Shown piece after piece: positions 1-6,293 of a stretch of DNA of 7,347 nt; the first letter of the stretch is position 1, and each line of letters begins with the position of its first letter. This DNA comes from Bacteroidota bacterium. GTDB lineage: Bacteria > Bacteroidota > Ignavibacteria > Tepidaquicellales > Tepidaquicellaceae. The stretch is taken from positions 1-7,347 of the forward strand of contig JAEYVS010000069.1 in NCBI GenBank assembly GCA_023429265.1, read 5' to 3'. A model generated the notes under the pieces. It made no database searches, had not been told where the DNA came from, and saw only the letters and a program-made list of their open reading frames with translations. The translations under genes were made by a program, and so were the position numbers.

Positions 1-128
1 GGTATCTTAAGGCGGTTGTAAATAAGACAAGTAGACTAAAAGGGATCCTCTGGACATTATTCCTTGGAGGTGCGGCTGCTGTGGTTGCGTATTACGTAGG
101 AAATGTTCTCGAAAAGCTTTTCCGCTAG
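1..128 (+). CDS. C-terminal end of a probable VIT1/CCC1-family metal transporter (partial)
   Basis: An open frame enters from the left edge and ends at TAG (126-128); 41 complete codons are visible. The peptide begins YLKAVVNKTSRLKG and continues into one hydrophobic helix (LFLGGAAAVVAYYVGNVL), ending EKLFR. A basic, Thr/Ser-containing loop after a Gly-Tyr-type start, followed by a Gly/Ala-rich last membrane helix, resembles the C-terminus of VIT1/CCC1 proteins, which move iron or manganese across membranes. The preceding codon ends in GG, so a Gly before the Tyr is possible. Only one helix is seen, so the family call rests on pattern resemblance; another small polytopic membrane protein cannot be excluded. 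The gene converges on the glycosyltransferase gene, leaving 34 bases between the stop codons and no clear terminator hairpin. Confidence 0.5.
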   Translation, partial: YLKAVVNKTSRLKGILWTLFLGGAAAVVAYYVGNVLEKLFR

Positions 129-162
129 ATATTTTTCGTTAGATATTTCACGATAGAGACAG

Positions 163-2463
163 TTAGAAGTAATTAAATACCCAATTAAGCACCTGGTCTC
201 CCTGGTATCTCTGCGAAAATAATAGCTTTATCCAGTTCTGCGTTGTGATCTCAAAAAAATCCTGGTGCTTCTCAAGAACCTCATTATAATCCGAATCCGG
301 GAACATTGCGATGATGCTGCCCATTTCTATCGATGTGTTTATCGTATCCTTGGGAGAGAGGGGTATCTTCTTTAGTATTGCCGTTGTATCTGTGCCATTT
401 ACGCCTTTGTATAAGGCTGTATCGGTTTTTATTTCAGGGATCAGGTACTTGTCTCCTTTATATACCAGAAGGTCATTATTATATTTAGTATCACGTACTT
501 TCAGCTCAAGGTTGTAAATGCCCCCTTCAAAAGGACTTCCCTTGTAGGTCATTGAATAGTTTAATACCGCAAATGGTCTGAGTACTACAATGCTCTTTAG
601 TTCATTGTACTCAAGGAGGCTCTCGATATTTCGTTCCGAGAATATTTTATTTGATATCGAATATACTGATGAATCATTATCCGGATCCACTATGTCGATT
701 ACGTATTTATACCTCTCGAATTCAAAGTTGTTATAATCTATGCTGTCTACAATGTTCGTGTCTGTTGCTGTCCAGGTAATGGATACTGTACTTGGATTCA
801 GCCCGAAATTCGTATTGTCTATCTCAAAATTTTTTACACCGAGCATTTTATGATAATTTACGAGATCGGGATTTTCCTTCAGGGGTGTTACGTTTTTGGA
901 AAAAATGGAGATTGTTGAGTCATTTACATTTGACTTCCTTCCCTTTACATAAAACAGTTTATAATCACCGATCTCTTCGCTTTCAATGTTCATCTTTGTC
1001 AGCTTTTCTGCATAACCGTCGCTTTTAATGATGGCTAATTCGATATTGTTTCTTTCAAGGAAGGTTTTTATGGCAAGGATGTTTACATCTTCCTTTTTGT
1101 CCGTAACCTGGGATTCTTTAGGCTGATTAGTCTGCTCACCAAGCTCTCCAAGCACGAACCGTCCCGGCTCATTGGACAGTGCCTGCAGTGCGAATAGGTC
1201 ATAGTACCCCTGCACCTCTTCAAAGTATATGTTACCCTTCTCCGTAAAATACTGATTCTTGATCATTGTATCTACCAGGTCTCCAACCTCAAAAGTATCC
1301 ACCCTGAATGGAGGAGGATAGTAATAGCACCATACGATGTTTACCACTACAAATATGGGTATTAATGCTATCGTAAATACCTTCCTAAATTCGAATACCT
1401 GCTCCACCGCGAAGGGAACAAAGAATAACGCGTTTATTACTATGTAGCGGGAGATCATGTTAGTTCCGCCCGTACCGAGCATCGCGTGAATGATCAGAAA
1501 AGCTAATTGCAGCAGGATGAATAATAGGAATGTCCTGTGTAAGCTGCTTTTGTTTTCACGCAGTGTATCGAATATCTTTTTTAAAGAAAAGATCGTGGTC
1601 AGAGGAGCGATGTAAAATATGAATGTGGGATATTGCACAGTCCTCTGCAGAAATCCCGCCGAATTGAACTGGTCGAATATCTTTGTCGTTTCCTCCGCAA
1701 AGAACATCGCGTTACCGTGGTCAAAGTAATTTTGTAAAAACCACCATATTATCGTTGTAACCGAGATTAAGGAAATGCCAATATCCCTCATCAGGTGCTT
1801 TGTTAATTTCCTTCTTGGAAAGAAATCTTTTATGATTAGAACTATGAATGCCGCTGTAAAAAACCATCCCTCATACCTGAAAACATTTGCCAGTGTGAAT
1901 GATACAGCCGCGCCGATAAGCGTACCGGTATGTACCTTGCCTTCCTTTCGCCACTTAAAAAAGTAATAAAATCCCATTGTCGTAAAGCAGAAAAAAATTG
2001 GCTCCGGCAGTCCCGATAAGCTAAGCCATACCTGGAATGGAAAGAAGATGAATATGATGGTCGAGAAAAATGCTATCCGTCTGTTAAAACATATATCTAT
2101 AAGCTTGAAGTAATACACCATGCAGACCCCGGAGGCGATCGTGCTCAATAGATTCGATGCGAAGCTCAGATCTTTTATGAAGAGCATAAAAAACCCAAGT
2201 ATCCAGAAATGAGGGGTCAGCCATACCCCTGAACTTATTTCGGGGTTTTGAAGCCACTCGTACGACTTCACAGTCCTCGTAAAGTCATCCGCCGAAAGCC
2301 ACCTGTAACCGGATTCCAGTATCAGTATCTGGAATAATATCTTCACGATTAGAAGCCCTGTTATCAGCAGCAGCCCATTCCTTAAAAATCGTGGATTTTC
2401 CTTTGGGAAACGTTTTTCATCTTTTCGCTTTACCTTATCGTATGTAAGTACTTCTTCCTGCAA
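163..2463 (-). CDS. GT-C type membrane glycosyltransferase (PMT/ArnT-like) with a large soluble C-terminal region
   Basis: A 766-residue protein. After a charged N-terminus (1-29) come about 11-12 hydrophobic segments between residues 30 and 381, then about 380 residues with no membrane segment. The first extracytoplasmic loop carries SADDF with adjacent acids D59 and D60, where GT-C enzymes of the PMT/ArnT type keep the catalytic Asp. LPEPIFF (152-158) and SRYIVIN (338-344) also fit that fold. Family members transfer a sugar from a polyprenyl-phosphate carrier at the outer face of the inner membrane; donor and acceptor here are unknown. The first part of the tail (about 386-510) resembles the alpha/beta end of such proteins. 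The rest (about 515-766) looks beta-rich and I do not recognise it. The start is TTG at 2463-2461: an AGGAT lies 7 bases upstream and no ATG is available near the N-terminus. It is the second gene of an operon with the histidine kinase, one base after that gene's stop. Confidence 0.82.
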   Translation of the reverse strand: MQEEVLTYDKVKRKDEKRFPKENPRFLRNGLLLITGLLIVKILFQILILESGYRWLSADDFTRTVKSYEWLQNPEISSGVWLTPHFWILGFFMLFIKDLSFASNLLSTIASGVCMVYYFKLIDICFNRRIAFFSTIIFIFFPFQVWLSLSGLPEPIFFCFTTMGFYYFFKWRKEGKVHTGTLIGAAVSFTLANVFRYEGWFFTAAFIVLIIKDFFPRRKLTKHLMRDIGISLISVTTIIWWFLQNYFDHGNAMFFAEETTKIFDQFNSAGFLQRTVQYPTFIFYIAPLTTIFSLKKIFDTLRENKSSLHRTFLLFILLQLAFLIIHAMLGTGGTNMISRYIVINALFFVPFAVEQVFEFRKVFTIALIPIFVVVNIVWCYYYPPPFRVDTFEVGDLVDTMIKNQYFTEKGNIYFEEVQGYYDLFALQALSNEPGRFVLGELGEQTNQPKESQVTDKKEDVNILAIKTFLERNNIELAIIKSDGYAEKLTKMNIESEEIGDYKLFYVKGRKSNVNDSTISIFSKNVTPLKENPDLVNYHKMLGVKNFEIDNTNFGLNPSTVSITWTATDTNIVDSIDYNNFEFERYKYVIDIVDPDNDSSVYSISNKIFSERNIESLLEYNELKSIVVLRPFAVLNYSMTYKGSPFEGGIYNLELKVRDTKYNNDLLVYKGDKYLIPEIKTDTALYKGVNGTDTTAILKKIPLSPKDTINTSIEMGSIIAMFPDSDYNEVLEKHQDFFEITTQNWIKLLFSQRYQGDQVLNWVFNYF

Positions 2464-2464
2464 T

Positions 2465-3700
2465 CTATTTATCCTGGTTGAGTTTTATTCTGAATGTTGC
2501 GCCTTTTCCTACCGCGGAGTCCAGAAGGAAGAATTTTCCTTTATGGTAATCTTCTATGATCCTCTTTGAAAGACTGAGTCCCAGCCCCCAGCCCCGTTTC
2601 TTTGTCGAGTACCCGGGTCTGAATATGTCTTTTTTATGCTTCATGTCCACGCCTTTTCCGCTGTCTGTTAGATCGATGATTGCTTCGTGTCCTGCAGTAT
2701 AGATCCGAATGTTGATTTCACCTGTTGGCTTATCCATCGCGTCTAGTGAGTTTTTCAGCAGGTTTTCTATAACCCACTCAAATAGATCGTGGTTTATGTT
2801 TGCGCAGATGTCGTCTTCGCCCTCCATATTGATCTTTACTTTCTTTACCTGCTCTCCATCTATATTTGTAAGCGTGGGTATCCTCTTCTCGATGTATTGC
2901 ACTACTTTAGCTACGGATTCTTTCAGGTTTTCGGGTTTTAGTATCGGCTGAGAGCCTATCTTGGAAAACCTGCCAGCTATCTTATTGAGTTTTTCCAGGT
3001 CCTGCTCTATCTCAGTACGCACTTCGTGTAGCTGTTCCGCTCCGTCCTTTGTGTGAGGGTCTATCCCTTTTAGCATTTCATTCCACCCCATCAATGATGA
3101 GAGGGGAGTACCGAGCTGGTGAGCAGTCTCTCTCGAAAGTCCAACCCAGATGCTGCTCTGCTCGTTTTTCTTAATGTATGAAAATCCAATGTAACCCAGA
3201 AATAAAAATATTCCCGCTATGAAAAATTCCATGTAAGGAAGAAGCTTTAGCTCTGTGACCAGAGCAGACTGCCCGTAGTGAACATAACTGAGCACCAGCG
3301 TGTCCTGCTCAAGAATGTATTTTACTGCAATGGGTTCATTTATCAAAGCCATCTCCTGAGCCATCGCGAAAAATTTGACGCTGTCCTTCCCTGTCAATGC
3401 CTTCGTTGAATCATAATCCACATTCTTAAAAAATGTGATCGTCGTGTAGTCCTTATCCGTTGCTATTATCGGAAAATCTATCTGAGTGATTATCTCCTCA
3501 AAAATAAACGTGTATTCACCCGATTCATTCTCTGCGTTGGCCAGATACTCCAGCGATCTCGCGTATAAACCGGCTATCTGCTTTTCCCTCTGCTGTATTT
3601 TGTCCGCAATATATTGCGTATAAATAAGGATTAAGCCCACGATGATCAATCCCGTCAGGGCAAGCGCTATCTTTATGTTAAATGAGCCGAATTTATTCAT
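2465..3700 (-). CDS. Membrane-bound sensor histidine kinase
   Basis: A 411-residue sensor kinase. One membrane helix lies near residues 9-28 and a second near 157-175. They enclose an extracytoplasmic sensor region of about 125 residues that I do not assign to a family. The cytoplasmic part follows closely, without an obvious HAMP domain. The H box is SRETAHQLGTPLSSL with phosphoacceptor H194. The ATPase domain has an N box (ENLLKNSLDAM, N317), G1 (DSGKG, 346-350), an F box (IFRPGYSTK, 359-367) and G2 (GWGLGL, 370-375), so all catalytic motifs look intact. It should autophosphorylate on H194 and pass the phosphate to a response regulator, but none is encoded in the window. The ATG at 3700-3698 has an AT-rich leader without a Shine-Dalgarno site, which is common in this group. 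The downstream glycosyltransferase is almost certainly co-transcribed; the gene diverges from the ABC permease across a 66-base gap. Confidence 0.93.
   Translation of the reverse strand: MNKFGSFNIKIALALTGLIIVGLILIYTQYIADKIQQREKQIAGLYARSLEYLANAENESGEYTFIFEEIITQIDFPIIATDKDYTTITFFKNVDYDSTKALTGKDSVKFFAMAQEMALINEPIAVKYILEQDTLVLSYVHYGQSALVTELKLLPYMEFFIAGIFLFLGYIGFSYIKKNEQSSIWVGLSRETAHQLGTPLSSLMGWNEMLKGIDPHTKDGAEQLHEVRTEIEQDLEKLNKIAGRFSKIGSQPILKPENLKESVAKVVQYIEKRIPTLTNIDGEQVKKVKINMEGEDDICANINHDLFEWVIENLLKNSLDAMDKPTGEINIRIYTAGHEAIIDLTDSGKGVDMKHKKDIFRPGYSTKKRGWGLGLSLSKRIIEDYHKGKFFLLDSAVGKGATFRIKLNQDK
2471..2475 (-). promoter_or_regulatory. Ribosome binding site fixing the TTG start of the glycosyltransferase
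   Basis: AGGAT on the minus strand lies inside the last codons of the histidine kinase, 7 bases before the TTG at 2463-2461. It supports the TTG as the true start, and its position inside the upstream gene suggests translational coupling of the pair. Confidence 0.6.
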
Positions 3701-3766
3701 TATTATAAAATACAGACTATGTTAAATTATATAAATAGAGTATTTGGGTAACTATAAACATTCTTT
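3701..3766. promoter_or_regulatory. Divergent intergenic region between the histidine kinase and ABC permease genes
   Basis: A 66-base, very AT-rich gap between the two divergent starts. It should hold promoters for both operons, since both starts face outward from it. I find no convincing match to the TTTG / TAnnTTTG consensus in either direction; TATAATTT-like runs exist, but in such AT-rich sequence they are weak evidence. No clear palindromic operator is seen. Confidence 0.5.
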
Positions 3767-4783
3767 TTGAAGAAAAAATTTACAATTCTGCTGTTTTTGA
3801 GCCTCATTTTGCTGATCTCAATTATAGTCTCCGTTTCACTTGGCAATATAAACATTTCATTATTAGAAATAATTAGCATTTTCAATGCGGGAAACCAGCA
3901 TCCCAATGATGAAGTGGTCCGGAAAATAATCCTGGAGATCAGGCTGCCCAGGGTGCTGAATTCCGCCATCATTGGCTTTGCCCTCGCCGCATCCGGTATC
4001 GTGCTCCAGTCGCTCCTCCGTAATAATCTCGCCGAACCGGGGTTACTAGGTATTTCTGCTGGCGCCGGATTCGGTGCCATTATGATATTCGTCTTCGGAA
4101 TTTCATCCGCATTCTGGCTTGTAACACCGTTTGCCTTCGCCACTGCCATCCTGACCACAATATTGATTTTTATTATTGCCCGTGGCATCAATGCTAAGAA
4201 TTCGAATTTTATATCCTCAAATAAAATTATCCTGGCTGGTCTCGCGATTAATGCATTCCTTGGCTCCGTTAATGGATTTCTCTTACTCCAGTCAGGAGAA
4301 AATGTACGGCAAATACTATACTGGCTCAATGGCAGTCTCTCCGGCAGGGGATGGGAGGAGTTTAATATCGTCATAATCCCCATTATGGCAGCTCTGATTT
4401 TCTCCGTCCTTATATCAAAAGAGCTTAACGTAATGAATATGGGTGAGGAGTTCGCTGTCTCACTCGGAGTGAATCTCAAGCGTATGCAGACAGTCTCCAT
4501 AGCCATTGCATCGGTCCTCGCGGCGTGTGCGGTTTCTGTCGCAGGGATCATTACGTTTGTCGGGCTCATAGTACCGAATATTGCTAAGCTCATCACCGGC
4601 TCCGATTACCGGTTCACAATACCCTGTTCGATTCTCCTTGGTGGTATCTTTATGGTCGTGTCCGATACCCTCGCCCGTATGGTCATAGCTCCTGCCGAAA
4701 TACCCGTAGGTGTAGTAACTTCATTCATTGGTGCCCCGGTATTTGTCTGGCTCATTTATAAACGCGATAAGCAAACAATATGA
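3767..4783 (+). CDS. FecCD/BtuC-family ABC transporter permease (iron-siderophore, haem or cobalamin uptake)
   Basis: A 338-residue, strongly hydrophobic protein of usual length for the FecCD family, whose members form the membrane channel of type II importers for ferric siderophores, haem or vitamin B12. Hallmarks in order: RLPR (59-62), a segment ending NNLAEPGLLGIS (86-97), a WLNGSLSGRGW stretch (186-196), SLGV (232-235), the GIITFVGLIVPNIAKL coupling region (260-275) and ARMVIAPAEIPVGV (303-316). In the coupling region relatives usually have VPHIxR; here it is VPNIAK, so the usual His is Asn271 and Arg is Lys. Substrate cannot be told from the permease alone, and no ATPase or binding-protein gene is adjacent. 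The start is TTG at 3767, because an in-frame TAA lies at 3755-3757 with no ATG or GTG between; no clear ribosome binding site precedes it. The 3' end overlaps mnmE by four bases (ATGA). Confidence 0.93.
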   Translation: MKKKFTILLFLSLILLISIIVSVSLGNINISLLEIISIFNAGNQHPNDEVVRKIILEIRLPRVLNSAIIGFALAASGIVLQSLLRNNLAEPGLLGISAGAGFGAIMIFVFGISSAFWLVTPFAFATAILTTILIFIIARGINAKNSNFISSNKIILAGLAINAFLGSVNGFLLLQSGENVRQILYWLNGSLSGRGWEEFNIVIIPIMAALIFSVLISKELNVMNMGEEFAVSLGVNLKRMQTVSIAIASVLAACAVSVAGIITFVGLIVPNIAKLITGSDYRFTIPCSILLGGIFMVVSDTLARMVIAPAEIPVGVVTSFIGAPVFVWLIYKRDKQTI

Positions 4784-6162
4784 AACCGAACCTGACTGAC
4801 ACCATCGCTGCAATCGCAACACCCCCAGGTGTAGGAGGCATCTCCGTCCTTCGTATCTCCGGCGAGAGAGCTTTCGAAATCATCGAAGAGATTTTTTCTC
4901 AGGACGAATCCCATTTCAAATCGATCGAAATAGATACCCTGAAATCCCACACCGTCCATTTCGGCTATTTATTCGATGGCGCGGCTCTCATTGATGAGGT
5001 AGTGATCACCATCTTCAAAAACCCCCGCTCTTACACCGGTGAAGACATCATAGAGATCTCGTCACACGGCGGCACTTTCGTTGTCTCAAAGATTTTGGAT
5101 CTTCTCCTGAAAAATGGCGCGCGCCTCGCTGAACCCGGCGAATTCACTAAACGCGCCTTCCTCAATGGCAGAATGGACCTATCGCAGGCGGAAGCAGTCG
5201 CTGACCTCATCCACGCAAAAACCGAATCCGCGCATTCCTCATCCATTAAACAGCTCGAAGGCTCGCTCTCCCGCTACGTTGCGGAAGTCAAAGAAGGCAT
5301 TCTGAATGCCGCCTCACTCGTTGAGCTCGAACTCGACTTTGCTGAGGAAGACCTCGAATTCGTCCGTAAAGATGAGCTAAAAAACAAGATCTTAACCATA
5401 ATCAGCGACCTCGAAAAAATTATCTCATCCTATATCACCGGAAGGGTGATCCGCGAAGGAGCTAAGCTCGTCATTGCAGGAAATCCTAACGCGGGAAAAT
5501 CATCCCTGTTTAATCACCTCCTCCGCACGAACCGCGCCATAGTGAGCGAAATCGCCGGAACCACCCGCGATTACATCGAAGAGAACCTGATAATAAACGG
5601 CACCTTATTCAATCTCACCGACACAGCCGGGCTCCGTACCTCCGAAGATAGTATCGAAACCGAAGGCATAAAACGAAGCTTCGAGCGCATAGAGGAGGCA
5701 GATGTAGTCCTGTTTATGGTGGACTCATCCGAAGAACCTGAAGAAATTAAAAAGAACATTCAATACTTCAATGACCGGTTCGATAAAGATAAATCCCTGC
5801 TCGTCTTCTCAAAGATAGACTTGAATCCGGAACCGGACACTCTCCTCGGGCTTAAGATATCAATTCTTAAAGACAACACCATAGAGGAATTAAAAAACGA
5901 AATGGTAAAAAAAGTTTTCTCCGGCAAAGGTAACATATCATCCGGGGAGATCATCCTCACCAATATCCGTCACAAAACCTGCCTCGAAAATACAGTCAAT
6001 GACCTGCGCAATTCCGTCACCACCATCGACGATAAAATGAGCGGCGAATATATAGCTGTCGACCTACGCAATGCCCTCTCACACCTCGGCGAAATAACCG
6101 GCGAAGTAACTAACGAAGACATCCTAAACAACATCTTCCAGAAATTCTGCATCGGCAAATAA
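4780..6162 (+). CDS. mnmE: tRNA uridine-5-carboxymethylaminomethyl modification GTPase MnmE (TrmE)
   Basis: A full-length 460-residue MnmE. With MnmG it makes the (carboxymethyl)aminomethyl group at C5 of wobble uridine 34 in certain tRNAs, using a one-carbon unit from methylene-tetrahydrofolate; it acts in the cytoplasm as a dimer. The N-terminal folate-binding domain opens with DTIAAIATPPGVGGISVLRI and contains PRSYTGEDIIEISSHGG and a PGEFTKRAFLNGRMDLSQAE stretch. The inserted G domain has G1 GNPNAGKSS (234-242), G2 TTRDY (261-265), G3 DTAG (281-284) and G4 SKID (344-347, Ser in place of the usual Asn). The protein ends in the diagnostic CIGK with Cys457. The ATG overlaps the permease stop codon as ATGA, so translation is probably coupled; no good independent ribosome binding site is seen. 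Codons end in C much more often than in the minus-strand genes. Confidence 0.98.
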   Translation: MKPNLTDTIAAIATPPGVGGISVLRISGERAFEIIEEIFSQDESHFKSIEIDTLKSHTVHFGYLFDGAALIDEVVITIFKNPRSYTGEDIIEISSHGGTFVVSKILDLLLKNGARLAEPGEFTKRAFLNGRMDLSQAEAVADLIHAKTESAHSSSIKQLEGSLSRYVAEVKEGILNAASLVELELDFAEEDLEFVRKDELKNKILTIISDLEKIISSYITGRVIREGAKLVIAGNPNAGKSSLFNHLLRTNRAIVSEIAGTTRDYIEENLIINGTLFNLTDTAGLRTSEDSIETEGIKRSFERIEEADVVLFMVDSSEEPEEIKKNIQYFNDRFDKDKSLLVFSKIDLNPEPDTLLGLKISILKDNTIEELKNEMVKKVFSGKGNISSGEIILTNIRHKTCLENTVNDLRNSVTTIDDKMSGEYIAVDLRNALSHLGEITGEVTNEDILNNIFQKFCIGK

Positions 6163-6189
6163 TTAAATCACATTAATATCTATTTCCCC

Positions 6190-6217
6190 CGTCAGAGTCT
6201 CCGCAGGGACTCTGACG
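6190..6217. repeat. 12-bp hairpin without a T tract (REP-like or transcript-end structure)
   Basis: The arms 6190-6201 and 6206-6217 pair over 12 positions, 11 Watson-Crick and one G-U, around the four-base loop CGCA. The core arm is GTCAGAGTC and its complement is GACTCTGAC. It begins 27 bases after the mnmE stop. It is flanked by CCCC on the left and AAAAA on the right, so neither strand has the T run of an intrinsic terminator. It could protect the mnmE mRNA 3' end, act as a weak or factor-dependent terminator, or be one copy of a dispersed palindromic repeat. The sequence alone does not decide. Confidence 0.7.
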
Positions 6218-6223
6218 AAAAAC

Positions 6224-6293
6224 CACTGAACACTGACCATTGACCACTGAACACTGACCACTGAACACTGACCATTGACCACTGACCATTACT
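6224..6293. repeat. Tandem array of 7-base units (consensus CAYTGAM)
   Basis: Nine perfect-length heptamers run without a gap from 6224 to 6286, followed by a degenerate tenth unit (CATTACT, 6287-6293). Three variants occur: A = CACTGAA, B = CACTGAC and C = CATTGAC, in the order A-B-C-A-B-A-B-C-B. This suggests duplication of 14- and 21-base blocks. The array lies six bases after the hairpin at 6190-6217, and its last unit contains the stop codon of the minus-strand nuclease-like gene. Short heptamer arrays of unknown role are known from several bacterial groups. Confidence 0.92.

Noticed and set aside
126..152. Repeated TAGATATTT between the two convergent genes at the left edge
   Set aside because: Two AT-rich nine-base copies, at the end of the first gene and shortly after it, are easily due to chance, and they form no hairpin or known site.
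3701..3766. Fur-box-like operator between the kinase and the iron-type permease
   Set aside because: An iron-controlled promoter would be logical here, but I see no convincing inverted GATAATGAT-like repeat, only general AT richness.
3727..4596. Long minus-strand open frame of 289 codons opposite the ABC permease
   Set aside because: It is the antisense shadow of a clear FecCD permease. Its translation is rich in Ile, Thr, Arg and Pro without recognisable domains, and it would cross the divergent promoter region.
6190..6217. Hairpin as an intrinsic terminator of mnmE or of the nuclease-like gene
   Set aside because: The stem is strong, but the flanks are CCCC and AAAAA; neither strand has a T run after the stem. 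It is kept as a structured repeat only.
6224..6293. Heptamer array as a CRISPR array
   Set aside because: Units are seven bases and contiguous, with no spacers, and no cas gene is present.
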